Notes: a model not told the origin generated them from the sequence alone. A stretch of 64,000 nucleotides of DNA from Capsicum annuum (GCF_002878395.1 NC_061117.1:222150295-222214294), one strand, 5' to 3'; positions 14,104 through 31,431 are shown, numbered from the stretch's first letter. A program made the numbers and translations.

Positions 14104-16246
14104 TGTAACACCCGCATTTTTGGGCTAGAACTTAAACCGTTATTTCTTCTCATAAAGGTTACAAAAGTCATAAATCCAATGTAAAGTTAGTGTGTTGATC
14201 AATTATGTAGTGCGGAAATCTATTTGAGCATGAATTAAGATCATAGAAGTCCCCTAACTCAAGGACGAGTTGAAAGATTTCCAATCGTTCGAGTTTGAGT
14301 AAGCATCGAAACTTGGGTCAACTTCAACTAACCATAACTCATTGTATATGATGAACTGGGTGGACTACTATATACCAAATTGTAGATAATTGAATAAGTT
14401 TTTCAACGATATAAGATTTGTCGAAATCTGATAACCGGGTAAGGAGTTATGGCTATTTTAAGTTTCAGCTGTAAGACGAATGCCATTTCAGTGCATGGCG
14501 CGTCGCGCCAGAGGTCAAAATGGCACTCGTCAATTTCCAGCAAGCCTCCGCAATAGTCCCACTTCGCGGCAAACTTCCAGGTCTCAATAATTGGCATTTT
14601 TCCAAGCTCCGCGTCGCACTGGGGCCCAAAATAGGGCTCCAGTTTCAGAATTTCACGCAAGGGTATTTTGGTCTTTTCTACCCATTCCTACCCTCTATAT
14701 ATGTCCTAGTAAAGGGAAAAATCTCGCTTTTTCTCTCTTCCATTGCAAGAATTAGGGTTTCCTTTCTATAATTCCAATCCAATTATCTCTAGTAACTCAA
14801 GATTCAACCATGGGAATTCGAAACAAACTGGAGATTTGGAATCCCCAGATGGTAAGCTTCAAGAAGCATCTGTTATTTTCGCATATAGAGATACGTGGGG
14901 TTATCTTAAAAATCTCATGGGCTTAAAAATATTCATGTTTTAAAAATGGGCGTTTTGAAATTATGAATATAAACATGTTTTAAGCATCTTTATAATATTA
15001 ATTTGGTCTTTAAGCCTATTTCCGAAGTGATTTGATATATTATATATGCATATGCTTGTGATTCAAAAGATGTTAACTTGAGAGCATGAATTATATGAAA
15101 CCCCTCTCTTGATATGAAATTGTTTTGAATTTTCATATGATGTGAATTGTTAGAAATCATCTTGACAAGCATGACATGAACTATTTTGAAAGTGGATATG
15201 ATTTTTGACTTGCAAGGAAAGGATTATTATGTTGAAATATGATGAATATAATGGTTGCATGAAGTAATGATGTGATATTGATGGCTTGCAAGTCGATATA
15301 CCCTACAGAATAAGATATGTGGTTGAATTAAATGGAGTTGAATGCATTATTTTTATACGAGATAGGTAGATGCCCGAAGAAGGCGTTTGAGTGTAAGGGC
15401 TCATCGTTAGAAATCGTGTTTGCCGACATGGGAATTTGGAACCAGGCTAAGTGATCTTGTGTACCTGACTTTATGTCATTCCCAAATTGGGACTATGGTT
15501 AGGAGCCCTGCTTTGTGATCTTGTGCACTACCATACTTTATTGGGTCGAGACACCCTGCTGTGTGATCTTGTGTGTCTTCCCCTCACTTATACCCTAATC
15601 TCGGCGGCAACTGAGGTTTGACAGTTGGTGTAAATGTTATATGTAGGGTATTCCACCTAGCTCAGCTGCATTACATTGTTGTTGAAAACTATTACATTAT
15701 GTCCATGTGTTTTCGAATGATTTGATACGAAACTACTTTATACTGGCTCTCACCTATATTTTGTAAAAATATTGTATTTTGTTTTGATTTCTCTGTGTAC
15801 CGTACTTTTGTATTGACCCCCTTCCCTTCCAGGTTCGGAGGCACAGTCTAGGGGTCCAGATAACCAGTAGATCTCTTCCGACAGATTTGCAGAATCAAGT
15901 GGTGAGCCTTCTATATTTCGGAAGGCCTGATGTCTGTCAGTTCATTTATCATTTAGTAGTTTTGGGTCTACTGGGGGCCTTGTCCCAGTTTTCAGATAGT
16001 TATTTGCTTCAGTCATGTAGTAAAGATTTCGCAGACGTTTTTGAGATGTTGATTGAGAATTGTGGGACATTATTCCCCATTACTGTTTTCATATGATTCT
16101 TAACCATGTTTCCGTTATATTGTGTATCTTCCGCTTTTCTTTTGTCAGATAAGTCATGTGCATGATTACCCGATAGATAGGGGTGTTTTGGGCCTTTATG
16201 GTTCGAAATACTCGTCACGGCCAGGGCTCCGGTTCGGATCGTGACA
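14104..16246 (+). mobile_element. Solo LTR, probably Gypsy, 2143 bp, TSD CAAAT
   Basis: It starts TGTAACACCC and ends GATCGTGACA (TG...CA) and is flanked by CAAAT on both sides (14099-14103 and 16247-16251). No second LTR or internal region lies beside it, so it is the product of LTR-LTR recombination. A GC-rich block with ggcgcgtcgcgccaga near 14497 and a TATA-like ctatatatgtc near 14694 place the LTR promoter on the plus strand. The open frames at 14520-14943 and 15887-16096 lie inside it and are not genes. It sits in the spacer between the two receptor kinases. Confidence 0.85.
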
Positions 16247-16309
16247 CAAATAATATTTGGACCATTTTTTTTTTAATTAAAGTGACACAATGAAAAAGAA
16301 TAGGACTTA

Positions 16310-16519
16310 TTATACTTTTCACCAGAAATTGTGATGGAGTGATAAGTAATTCTCCGTCCTCAATCAGAGGTCTCGTGTTTGAGACTTGGTATGGAGTCGC
16401 CTTTAGCGGAAAACACTGTATTCCCCCATAGTGAGATTTCCCGACACAAATGCAGGTTAATCGGGATCCAATATGGATATCGGGCACCGGGTGGAAAATA
16501 AAAAAAAAGGTTATACTTT
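16310..16519 (+). mobile_element. SINE, SolS-like, 9-bp TSD
   Basis: The body is ~16320-16510, with gatggagtgataagtaa (A-box area), a B-box-like gtctcgtgtttgagac, then cgacacaaatgcaggttaat, a tail gatatcgggcaccgggtgga and an A run. The 9-mer ttatacttt stands at both ends (16310-16318 and 16511-16519). It is the same family as 4138-4282. It lies just after the solo LTR. Confidence 0.75.
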
Positions 16520-16804
16520 GGATATGGAAAATGGAGTAATGGAAAAAGGATACTTCCTCCAATTTCAGCGTTCATGATATTGACACACTCATTTCATACT
16601 TTTTTCCTTTCACATTGTGAAGTCACCTTATAATATTATAGTAAGTTAAAACAATAAGACAAGTTTTAACATGCTGCGAATATGATTTTCTTACTTGAAC
16701 TCTTGATAAGAACATTGGCATTAAACTAACTGTACACAGTGAATCCATTTCAATTAATCAATCAATACAAAGTGAATCCATTTCAATTAATTGGGAGATT
16801 ATGT
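16520..16804. other. 3' flank of receptor kinase copy 2
   Basis: AT-rich; no feature seen. A short block, acaaagtgaatccatttcaa, occurs twice in partial form near 16735-16795. Confidence 0.5.
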
Positions 16805-20577
<3,773 letters not shown>

Positions 20578-20597
20578 AGTTGACACAAAAAAGAATA

Positions 20598-20642
20598 TCA
20601 GTACCTTTGATTGACAAAGTTCAAGCCTTGGAGCCTCAACAT
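20598..20642 (-). promoter_or_regulatory. Candidate upstream ORF of receptor kinase copy 2
   Basis: The duplicated unit puts a second ATG at 20642. It reads 14 codons (MLRLQGLNFVNQRY) then TGA, and ends 20 bases before the main ATG at 20577. Its first 12 residues equal the N-terminus of the main protein, because both come from the same 65-bp unit. It matters only if transcription starts upstream of 20642, which the sequence does not show. Confidence 0.5.
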
Positions 20643-20686
20643 AGTTGACACAAAAAAGAATATCAGTACCTTTGATTGACAAAGTT

Positions 20687-21266
20687 AACTTTTCTACCTA
20701 CCAGTTTAGAATCAAGAAGTCATGTGCACTATTCCTCTTATGAATAATAGGCTGACTAACATGTTCCCTAAAGAGTTCAATACGTATTTTAAGTTAAGAC
20801 ATTCACACGTAACTAAAGATGAGATAAAAATTCGATTCATTTTAATTTGTTTGAGTACTTTCTTATTAGAACTTTCCACGTAGCATATTTAAGATTATAA
20901 GATTAAAAATCATTTTGACACATTTGACATTTGTTTAATTTAAGTTATAAGATTGAAAAGTTTCTTTATTATTTTTAAAACTCTCTAAGTCAAATCAAAA
21001 TAAGGCGAACGCATTGAAACGTGACGTTTTTTTGTTTTTCTTTTAAGTTCTCAAAAAGATTATCACCTTTAATGATTAGAAACAATTAGCCTTGCTCCTC
21101 GACAAAGTTACAGTAAACCCACTTGCTTTAATAATAGAAATATAATTTGGTCAATTATTGACGGCTAATCCTCTAATAATACAGAAACATCCTCAGTTGC
21201 AAAAAGTCATGCAAGTTCTTGATCACCAAATTATGGTTCATTTTATGCAACACTATTTCCGATATT
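20687..21266. other. Promoter side of receptor kinase copy 2
   Basis: AT-rich DNA up to the insertion site of Copia element A. No coding sequence and no paired repeat ends were seen. Confidence 0.5.
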
Positions 21267-21271
21267 AAAAG

Positions 21272-21912
21272 TGTTGTTTTCAGGTACACAAAAATCTCTA
21301 TTTTGGTAAAACAACTTCAACATAAGTTCAAGAATAAATCAAGAATACTTATGAAATTTCCAACACCTTCAACACAAGATAAAAAACGACCTTTCAAAGA
21401 AGTGTGTTTTCAGTATTTTAAAGAAAATTAGAAGAAGCAGAAAAAGCCAAGTCCTTCGAATTCACGGAGTGTCCTTAAGGAAATAATTCCCCTCAAGTAC
21501 CCGAGGTTGCGGAATTTTCCTCCCAGGATAAGATGGTTTAACGATCCGACTGTAGTGGTACCTCAAACGATCGGATTCTCTTCAAACTCACTCAACAATT
21601 AGATGATCACACGGAGTATTTTAGAAGACAAGAAATGTTTTCAAGTGCAGAAAAATTCATACTAAACCAGTGGAAAAATGTAGGTTTATATAGCCATTAA
21701 GTGCCCCATCCAAAAGGTAGCAACGGTTCACCGGAAAGGTGTATCCTTTCTGAACAGTCATGTCTGTCCATTCAAAAGAGTGTGTCTTTTCTGAACAGCC
21801 ACAACCATCCAAACAGTCATATCTTTTCTCGAAATAGTATGTCTTTTGCTCGAAGAGTTGTGTCCCTTCCAAACAACTTTTCATTTTTCATTCATACCAA
21901 TTGAACCCAACA
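21272..21912 (-). repeat. 3' LTR of Copia A
   Basis: 641 bp, TG...CA. It abuts the TSD copy AAAAG on its outer side and the polypurine tract on its inner side. Confidence 0.88.
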
Positions 21913-22474
21913 ATCCTCCACATGAATGGGGAATGACTACTCTTCGTAAGAATTTACGGACAAGTATGTGATCATCAAGCAAAGACTGATTGCATCTGGA
22001 TAAGTGAGTTTCCCTTTGAACTTTCCATAGTGAACATGCATCGGATGCACTCGGTCAATCGGTAGATTTGATATCTTTGAACCGTCGAGCTTTAATGCAC
22101 ACCTAGATAACACATGCCACACAACCAACTTTTTAACATTTATGGTTCTCATGGTTTTGTTAGTTTCAGCTATGAACACGTACCAGTCTCATGAGAGGTT
22201 AGAGAATAGGCCTTTACTAACATTCTCCTTAAAGCGGCTTCTACTTCGCCATCACATAGGTGATTTCTAAGCGTTCAATCCTATAGATTAAACTATTTGG
22301 TCAAATCTATCAAATTTAGATAATCATTAAAAGACTTCACTCCGTAAGTCTTATCATTGTTTACTAAACATTGTCTACATCATGAGAATGAGTTGGATAT
22401 ATTGAAAATGTTGAACCTGTCAGACACAACTTTGTTTGATCTCCTTGAACCTAGCTCTTGGGATCTCTAGTCTG

Positions 22475-25225
22475 CTAGGTTGAGTTATCGCCATGCTGAC
22501 TTATCCTAGGCCGTAAACCCATTTCCTTGGATGTCCTCCCAACCCCTTCTCTAGACAAGCCTTTTATAAGTGGATCTGACGCTTTATACTTTGACTTCAC
22601 ATAGTCAACAATGATAATTTCACTAGCGAGAAGTTCTTTAACTGTATTATGTCCCCGTCTTACGTGACGAGATTTATCGTGGTACATGATACTCCCTGCT
22701 CTACCTATTGCCGCTTGACTATCACAGTGTATACATACTGGTGCCAATAGTTTGGGCCAACAAGGAATATCTTCCAAGAAATTTCGGAGCCATTCTGCTT
22801 CTTCACCGGCTTTATCCAATACGATAAACTCAGATTCCATTATAGAGAGAGAAATACATGTCTGTTTGAATGATTTCTAAGAGACCGCTCCTCCACCGAT
22901 AGTAAATACATATCCATCGTGGATTTTACTTCGTTCGATCCAATGATCCAATTTGCATCACTATATTCTTCAAGTACCGTGAGATATTTATCATAATGCA
23001 AAGCATAATCTTGAGTGTATTTAAGATACCCCAAAACTCTTTTCATTGCCATCCAATGTGTTTTACTGGGATTACTCGTGTACCAACTCAACTTACTAAT
23101 AGCACATGCAATGTCTGGTCGTGTATAATATATTATATACATTAAACATCCCACCACTCTTACATGCTCCAACTGTGAGTCACTTTCACCTTCATTCTTT
23201 TGAAGTGCAAAGCTCACGTCCAATGGAGTCTTTGCAATACTAAATTCCAGATACTTGAATTTGTCAAGTACTTTTTCGATGTAATGAGACTGTGACAATG
23301 CCAGCCCTTGTGGAGTTCTATGAATTCTTATTCCTAAGATCACATCCGCAACTTCAAGGTCCTTTATATCAAACTTGCTCTCGAGCATTCGTTTCGTAGC
23401 ATTTATGTCAAAAATGTCTCTACTGATGATCAACATATCATCCATGTACAAACAAATAATGACTTGGTGATTTGGAGTGCCTTTAATGTAAACACATTTA
23501 TCACATTCATTTATCTTGAACCTATTTGCCAACACGGTTTGGTCAAACTTTGCATGCCACTATATTTAGTCGCATAAAGTGACTTAATAAGTTTACACAC
23601 CTTATTTTCTTTTTCTGGTACCATAAAACCCTTAGGCTATTCCATGTAAATTTCATCCTCCAATTCTCCATTTAGGAATGTTGTTTTCACATCCATTTGA
23701 TAGATTTCAAGATCATATATCACCCCAAGGCAATTAGCATCCGAATTGATGTTATCCTTATTATTGACGAGTATGTATCAAAATAATCAAGGCCTTCTTT
23801 TTGTTTGAAGCCTTTTACTACAAGTCTTGCCTTGTATTTGTCAATAGTACCATCCGTCTTCATTTTTCTTTTGAGGATTCATTTAGAATCTAAAGGTTTA
23901 TTTTCTAGAGGAAGATCAACCAATTCCCACATATGGTTGCTTAATATTGAATCAATCTCACTATTGACTATCTTTTTCCAAAAGGATGAATCTGAAGATG
24001 CATTGCTTCTTAAGTGGTTAAGGCTCATTTTCTAAGAGAAATATTACAAAATCTGATTCAAATAAAGTTGACATTCTTTGACGTATACTACGTCTTATAT
24101 TCTCATCATTATGTACATCCTCACCTGGTTCATCTCAAGGTCATTTAGACCCCCCACTAGACTGTTCATGTCTAGTTTTATACGGATAACTGTGTTCAAA
24201 GAATTCAACATTATCTGATTCAATTTTTGTATTTTCATTGATATCCGAATGTTCAGATTTATGAACCAAAAACTGACATGTTTTACTACTTTCAACATAT
24301 CCTATGAACATGCAGTCCACCATCTTAGGTCTTATCTTTACCCTTTTAGGAATAGGAACTTGGACCTTCGCTAGACACCCCCACACTCTAAAATATTTCA
24401 AATTGGGTTTTTTTCCTTTTCATTTTTCATATGGAATTGATGCACTCTATTGAGTATTCAGTTAGCTGTAAGAATAGCTTTTCCCCACAAGTTTTACGGT
24501 AAACCTGAACTTATAAGTAAGGCATTCATCATTTCCTTCAAGGTTTGATTTTTTCTTTCCGCAATTTCATTAGATTAAGGTGAATACAAGGCCGTAGTTT
24601 GATGGACAATTCCATTCTCTACACATATTTCCGCGAAAGAAGATTCATATTCTCCGCCCCTATCACTTCTTATAGTTTTGATCTTTTTTCTCTAACTGAT
24701 TTTCAACTTCTGTTTTATATTGCCTAAACATATCTGTTGCTTCATCCTTACTGTTTAGCAAATAAATATAACAATATCTAGTACAATCGTCAATAAAAGT
24801 TATAAAATACTTTTTCCACTACGAGATGGTGTTGACTTCATATCACAAATGTCAGTGTGTATTAAGTCTAAGGGATTGGAATTCCTTTCAACGGACTTAT
24901 ACGGATACATAGCATACTTTGATTCCACACACGTTTGACATTTTAATCTATTGCACTCAGAGTTTGGCAAAATTTCTAAGTTAATTAGTTTTCACAATGT
25001 TTTATAATTGACATGTCCTAATCGTTCATGCCACAAATCATTAGACTCAAGCAAGTAAAAAGAAACTGAACTTTTATTGATTTCAAAATTCATTACATTC
25101 ATTTTGAATAGGCCCTCAGTGACGTAGTCCTTTCCTACGTACACTTCTCCTTTACTAAGTACAATTTTTCCAGAAATAAATACACATTTGAATCTATTTT
25201 TGTCTAGAAGTGATATAGAAATCAA
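22475..25225 (-). pseudogene. Copia A pol (preintegrase, integrase, RT, RNase H), broken
   Basis: The pieces lie in several frames. A preintegrase segment with WHERLGHVNYKTL is at 24992-25225. The integrase C-terminal part, with YFRVWGCLAKVQVP, is at 24141-24401. The reverse transcriptase, with YMDDMLI in place of the usual YVDD, is at 22840-23535, followed by RNase H with HCDSQAAIGRAG at 22475-22840. Stops and frameshifts separate them; for example the stretch 23535-24100 has no continuous frame. The integrase catalytic core (~24400-24990) is also degenerate. It is a dead copy; element C holds a better-preserved relative. Confidence 0.8.
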
Positions 25226-25489
25226 GTTCTTCTATAACTCTGGTACATGCAAAATATTTTTCAAAGTCAACACTTGTCTGATGTCATTTTCAGGCAGACT
25301 TTTCCTGTTCCTTCAACCTTTGCGGTTGTGGAGTTGGCCATATATATCTTCTCTTCACCTTGAGTCAGAGCAAAAACAACAAACAATTCCTTATTTGCGC
25401 AAATGTGGTGGGTGGAACCAAAATCCATCCACTACTCTTGAGGATTTCCCACCAAGTTGCATTCAGATAGCATGGCACATAGATCGTCT

Positions 25490-26311
25490 ACTTTTTTCTT
25501 GGATTCAACCATATTTGCTTGGTCCTTCTTTTTGCCTTTCTTTGGGGCACGACAATCTGTTGACTTATGGCCAATCTTGCCACAGTTAAAGCATTTTTCC
25601 TAGAATTTCTTCTTAGGTTGATTGCTTTCTTGTCCAACTTTCTTCCACTTTTTGGAGTTATTGTGGTCATCTTTTACAATATTTTCTCCACTTATTACAA
25701 AGTTTCCTTTTGGCCTTCTTTCTATGACATTGTTATCTTCTTTAATGCGCAGTCTTACTATAATATCTTCGACTGACATCTCCTTTTGCTTATGTTTCAA
25801 GTAGTTCTTGAAGTCCTTCCACATAGGTGGTAACTTCTTTGTTATCGCCATGACTTGAAACACCTCGTTCACGATTAAACCTTCTGCGAGGAGATCGTGG
25901 ATGATCACTTGCATTTCCTGGACTTGAGATACAACAGACTTACTGTCAATTATTTTAAACTCAAGGAATCTTACAACGAAGAACTTCTTGGTTCCAACAT
26001 CCTCCGTCTTGTATTTTTTTTCTAGCGCACCCCACAAATCTTTTACCGTCTTTATTCCACTATATACGTTGTACAGTTCATCTTAGATGCCATTTAGAAT
26101 GTAATTCCTACATAGGAAATTGGAGTGTTTCCACGCCTCCATAACGACAAATTTCTCCTAGTCTAAAGTTCCCTCGGGCACCTCTGGAGCTTCTTCAGAT
26201 ATGAATCTTTGTAGACATAGAGTTGTAAGGTACAAGAACATCTTCTGTTGCCACCTTTTGAAATCAACACTCATGAATTTTTTGGGTTTCTCTGCTGGTG
26301 CCATTGCCCGT
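25490..26311 (-). pseudogene. Copia A gag, main part, broken by stops and by element B
   Basis: The frame 25600-26037 (ALEKKYKTEDVGTKKF..., typical of the UBN2-type Copia gag) continues with a lysine-rich linker and zinc-knuckle region near 25490-25670. Upstream, 26040-26311 is readable as gag (MAPAEKPKKFMSVDFKRWQQ) but holds in-frame stops. The N-terminal part of the same gag lies beyond element B, at 31432-31522 (ATG at 31522, MTSDSQVNDVATTVEATN). Confidence 0.75.
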
Positions 26312-26590
26312 TGATAACTTCTACACAATCACTGAATTAAAAAGAAGCAAAAGCTGAAACTCTATTAAGAAACTCATGAGTTTACATGTTCCTATACTGT
26401 GTCTTCTCTCTTAACTTGAAAAACTAAAACTAGTGCACCTCTTATCTCTTCTATATATAGAAGTGTAGCACCGACGTAACCCATCTCAACTGCTACACGT
26501 GATTAGCACATGACCACTCTAACAAACTCTAACAAACTTTAATAACCTGCAAGTTACAAGCTAATTGTATAGCTCAACAGTAGAAGCTCA
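26312..26590 (-). repeat. 3' LTR of Copia B
   Basis: 279 bp, bounded on its inner side by the polypurine tract at 26591-26607. Very similar to 31165-31431, with scattered differences and small indels. Confidence 0.87.
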
Positions 26591-26600
26591 ATACACCCCC

Positions 26601-29519
26601 TCAAACTGTAGTGTGGAAGATGTCTAACACACCAGGTTTGGTCAAAAAGAGATGATGTTGTTGGGAACCAAGACCTTTAGTAAGAATGTCTGTTGGTTGC
26701 AAGACAGTGCAAAGATATTGAGGGCTGATAAAATTGGATTTCACTTTCTCTCTGATAAAGTGACAATCAATCTCAATATGCTTAGTCCGCTTATGAAATA
26801 CAGGATTCTCAGCAATTTGAATGGATGACTTTCTATCAGTAAAGACAGAGATAGGATAAGTGATTGGAACATGCAGCTCCTTAAGTAACCCAGCAAGCCA
26901 TACCAATTTTGCAACAAGGGCTGCCAAACTTCTGTATTTTGCTTCGGCAGAACTTCTACTAATGGTTTGTTGCTTCTTTGATTTCCAAGTTATCAAGGAG
27001 TCTCCAAGTTTTACCATATAACCAGTGACTGACCTCCTTGTGTTGGGACATGAAGCCCATTCAGAATCACAATAACCTGTAAATATTGTAGGACCTGTTT
27101 CTCTCTTGAGTAAGACACCAAAACCTGGTGAGTGTTTGATATATCTGACTATCCTAAGTGCTGCATCCTAGTATGATACCTTAGGATATTGCATAAATTG
27201 ACTTAAAACTTGTACACTGAAACATATATCGGGTCTGGTAATGGTCAGAGAAAATAACTTGCTAATCAATATCTAATAGGCAGTAATATCTTCTAGCCCC
27301 GGATCATTGGTAGTGCCAATATGTTGATCAAAATCCATACTAGTCAACTTATGGTTGAATTCTAATGAAGTGCTTACAACTTTAGCTCCACTAAGACCAG
27401 CTTCTGAAATGAGTTGCAGGGCATACTTCCTCCGATTTAGCAAGATTCCATCTTTGGAATTTAGAACTTCAATTCCCAAGAAATATTTTAGACTTCCCAA
27501 ATTCTTCATTTTGAAGTTAGCATATAGTGTAGTCTTAGCCTCTTGAATCAGCTGAGAAGAATTTTCAGTGATCAACAGATCATCTACATAAACTAAGATG
27601 GCCTCTAAATTAGGCCCTTCTTTCTTTATAAATAATGAGTGATCATGAGCACTTTGAGAATAACCAACTTTTAGAAGAGCCTCAGTAAGCTTGATGTTCC
27701 ATTGTCTGGATGCCTGCTTTAATCCATACAAAAACTTTCTAAGTTTGCAAACCTTAGAGTTAGATGTTCCAGCTTGTTGAAAACCAAGAGGGAGATTTAT
27801 GTAAATGTCTTCATGCAAATTTCCTTGTAAAAAAGTATTATTTACATCCATTTGATAAAGATTCCATCCATTTTAGACTGCTAGGCAGAGGACTATTTTG
27901 ATAGTAACCATCTTTGCAACTAGGGAGAAGGTCTCATGGTAATCAAGACCTTCTCTTTGAGGGTAACCTTTTGCAACCAGTTTAACTTTATATCTATCCA
28001 CCTCACCATTAGCTTTGTAAGTAATTTTGTATACCCATCTTGAGCCAATTGCCTTCTCTCCTGGAGGCAGATCTACTATAGTCCATATGTTGTTATCTTC
28101 TAAAGCTTGTATCTCCTCCTGAATAGCATCAATCCAAAGTTTGTCTTGAGAAGCTTCATGAAATAAGATGGGTTCCATAGTAACTGAGAAAGCTTGCAAA
28201 TAAGCTTTCTAACCAATAGTAATATTATCATAACAAACATGATTAGTAATGGAATGAGGACTATATTTCTTAGGCACAACATAATCCTTGATCCATATAG
28301 GAGGTTTGTTAGTTCTATATGTTTTCCTGACACCACCACTGGTCTATTGAATATCGTCAAAATCTGTATGTATTGGTGGCACTAAAATTGCCTCATCATA
28401 TGGAAGTACTGAAGGTCTCTCAGTAGATGGAACATCAGTCTCTACATGTTCCTCATGAGAATCATTCCCATGAGATTCTTCTTCAGCAAGAAAAACAGGT
28501 TCTAAGGCATCATCATGAAGTGAAGGTGCAATAGGTCCTGTAGAGTGTGTGTGTGAGGGTTGCAGCACTGGCTATTGAATAGGCAAAGCATGGCCTTGCA
28601 AATGTGAAAGGTCCAAAAATAGAGCCAATAATGGAGAAACACCCTCAGTTGATTGCAAAACTTTAAAGGGAAACACTTCTTCTTAAAAAGTAATATCTGT
28701 GCTAACAAACAAACTTTTATTATCTAAATCATACAGTTTATATCCTTTTTGTGTAGTAGAAAATCTTAGCAACACAACCTCCCTTGGTCTAGCCTCAAAT
28801 TTGTCACCTCTAGGTAATACACTAGCAAAACACAAGAAACCAAACATCTTAAGGTTATCCAATCTAGGAGTATGTCCAAAAAATAACTCATAAGGTGATT
28901 TTCCATTCAATACTGCAGTAGGCAATCTATTAATCAGATATGCTGTAGTTTGCACATAATCACCCCAAAATCTACTTGGTACATGAGATTGCAACTTCAG
29001 TACTCTTCCCATCTCTAAAAGATGTCTATGTTTTCTTTCAACAACACCATTTTGTTGTGGTGTATATGGGCAACTATTTTGATGTATAATACCAAAAGAA
29101 GATAATAGATCATTCATATGACTATTAAAAAACTCAGTTCCATTATCTAATCTGACAAATTTTATTCCACAATCAAACCGATTACCAATCATGGTTATCA
29201 AACTTTTCAACATAACTATGACTTTTTTCTTAGACTGTAACAATGAAATCCATGTAAACCTATTATAGTCATCAACTATAGTTAAGAAATAGTGTTTTCT
29301 TTCATAAGTAGGATGTTTGTGAGGTCCCCAAACATCCAAATGAACAAGCTGAAATATACTACTGGACTTAGTAAGACTATAGGGAAACTTGAGTCTGCAT
29401 TGTTTAGCCAGAGGACAAATCATACAGTTTTCTGGAATATTTATGTCAACTTGGTTCTTTAAAAAAGAAATATGCTTCATTACTTTCATAGATGGATGCC
29501 CCAATCTAAGATGCCACAA
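26601..29519 (-). pseudogene. Copia B pol, near-complete but frameshifted
   Basis: From the 5' side: 28683-29519 is 278 codons of integrase with the zinc-finger start MWHLRLGHPSMK...CMICPLAKQC and the D-D-E core (LDVWGP, RLDNGTEF, QQNGVVERKH). 27873-28199 and 27273-27851 are reverse transcriptase with the intact YVDDLLI box, and 26601-27017 is RNase H (SSAEAKYRSLA, HKRTKHIEIDCHFIRE). Breaks lie near 28200-28680, 27860 and 27020-27270. The core catalytic motifs survive; only frame is lost. Confidence 0.85.
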
Positions 29520-29797
29520 CCGTTATTCTGTGAATTTCTTCCCTTGAACAACATTACCAACAATTGATAGTGTTTTTTGCCTTAAGATGTAAAGCCCTTC
29601 TTATTCCGTACCAATCCTAATCACCTCTCCAGTAGAGAGAGCCTGCATCACACACATGTTAGGATAAAAAAAACCATACAATTCATATCTTTAGTCAGTT
29701 TAGACACTAACAATAAATCAAATCTAAAATTTGGCACATGGAGGACATTAGTCAACTTGCAGTTTCCCAGAATTACTGTATTTTCAGTATGTTCTAC

Positions 29798-31085
29798 TTA
29801 AATTTTACTTCCTGTTGGTACTTGCACTTTATTATTTTGTGATACTGATAGTATTCTAAATTCACTCAACATATGTTTATAATAGGTTATATGATGTTTT
29901 GCTCCAGAATCAATGATCCACTTAACTGCATTACCACTAGCATTATCACAGACATGCGTACCTGCTGCAACATTAGTCTCACAATGATCAGTAGGTTTAG
30001 GCACCATCATTTTGAGAACCTGATCATATTGCTCTTTTGTGAAATATCCACCAGGAAAGTAGACTTTAGAATCTAATCTTTCTTCATTCCTTTCTAAGCT
30101 TGATGTTTCAGCTGCAGAGGTATGAGCATGAGGCATTACTCCTGCATCTATGGACATTTTCTTCTTACTTTTGAAATCAGCAGGGAAACCTACAATTCTA
30201 TAACAAGTCTCTTTTGTATGACCTTTATACCCACAACTTTCACAAATGATGCAGATCTCTTCCCTTGAAAGCTTTGTCCTTGTAACTTCCTTCCCTGGAA
30301 AGTATGATTTTGTGGTTAAAAACTGTGTAGCTGACTAGAGTTGTTCTGGTTTCTGCCATCCAACATTGTTAGAGGTTTATTTCTAACCTCAACCAGACCT
30401 AGTTTCCATTGGCTTTCTTCTAAATTGCCATTGAATAATCTTGGTTTACACTAGGAACTATTGGACTAAGCAAAACGGAACTCCTTACTTGAGCATAACT
30501 CTCATTCAACCCTACTAAGAACTGCAACAATCTCTGTTATTTCACATGTTCAATGTACGATATTGACTCTACACATTCATAAGTAGGAAAAGGCACCATA
30601 GCACCCATCTCATCCCACAAATCTTTTATTTTGGAGTAATAAGCTGTGATAGAATCGGTTCCTTGAGTCATCACACTAATCTCTTTCCATAAGTGAAAAA
30701 TTCTGGTTAGATTGGACTTATCAAACCTTTCTTTGAAATCACTCCAGACCTTCTTTGAGATTGATGCATACACGATACTTGTCATTAAATCTGGTGCTAC
30801 AACTGTACTAATCCTAGACAACACAACTACATCACATCTCTCCTATCTAATTGCCAAGTTCCTTTTATACGAACTCTTTGCACATGTGCCATCAACAAAT
30901 TCAAGTTTGTTTTTGACTAGTAGTGCCAATCGCATGGATTTGCTCCATATTCCATAATTCTCTAGACCTGTGTGCTTTATCGGAATTAAGGCAACACCAG
31001 GAGTATTAGATGCATGTAGATGCAGAGGATGATTGTGATCCGTCTGTGGATCAATTATAGTTTCTTATCTTTGATCACTCGCCAT
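29798..31085 (-). pseudogene. Copia B gag and protease, broken
   Basis: The gag start ATG at 31085 (MASDQR) meets a TAA at codon 7, then the frame resumes with text typical of this lineage (YGIWSKSMRLALLVKNKL). 30537-30824 continues gag. 29798-30157 holds the protease motif WIIDSGAKHHIT. The zinc-knuckle region around 30200-30350 is split by frameshifts. Confidence 0.75.
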
Positions 31086-31164
31086 TGTTGAAGCTCCAAA
31101 AATATCAATGAAAATCCCAATCGACTACTAGCACTTCATCACTCGATCGCTGGCTTTGATACCA

Positions 31165-31431
31165 TGATAACTTCTACACAATCACTGAATTGAAAAGAAG
31201 CAAAAGCTAAAACTTCATTAAGAAACTCATGAGCTTACATGTTCCTATACTGTGTCTTCTCTCTTAACTTGAAAAACTAAAACTAGTGCACCTCTTATCT
31301 CTTCTATATATAGAAGTGTAGCACTGACTTAATCTATCTCAACTACTACACGTGATTAGCACATGACCACTCTAGCAAACTCTAACAAACTCTAACAACC
31401 TGCAAGTTGCAAGCACAACCGTAGCAACTCA
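31165..31431 (-). repeat. 5' LTR of Copia B with adjacent PBS
   Basis: 267 bp. The PBS TGGTATCAAAGCCAG is read on the minus strand from 31164 downward, with no gap after the LTR. A TATA-like run (tctatatatagaag) lies near 31305. Confidence 0.87.

Larger units (their letters stand above)
26312..31431 (-). mobile_element. Copia retrotransposon B, nested in the gag of A
   Basis: LTRs lie at 26312-26590 and 31165-31431 (TGAGYT...TTATCA on the minus strand). A primer-binding site TGGTATCAAAGCCAG follows the 5' LTR directly and matches initiator tRNA-Met. The polypurine tract agtttgagggggtgtat (26591-26607) precedes the 3' LTR. Total 5.1 kb. Short LTRs and protein text suggest the Ale/Retrofit lineage. 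It splits the gag of element A and so is younger than A. The flanks CCCGT (26307-26311) and ATACA (31432-31436) do not match: no TSD is visible. Confidence 0.88.
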
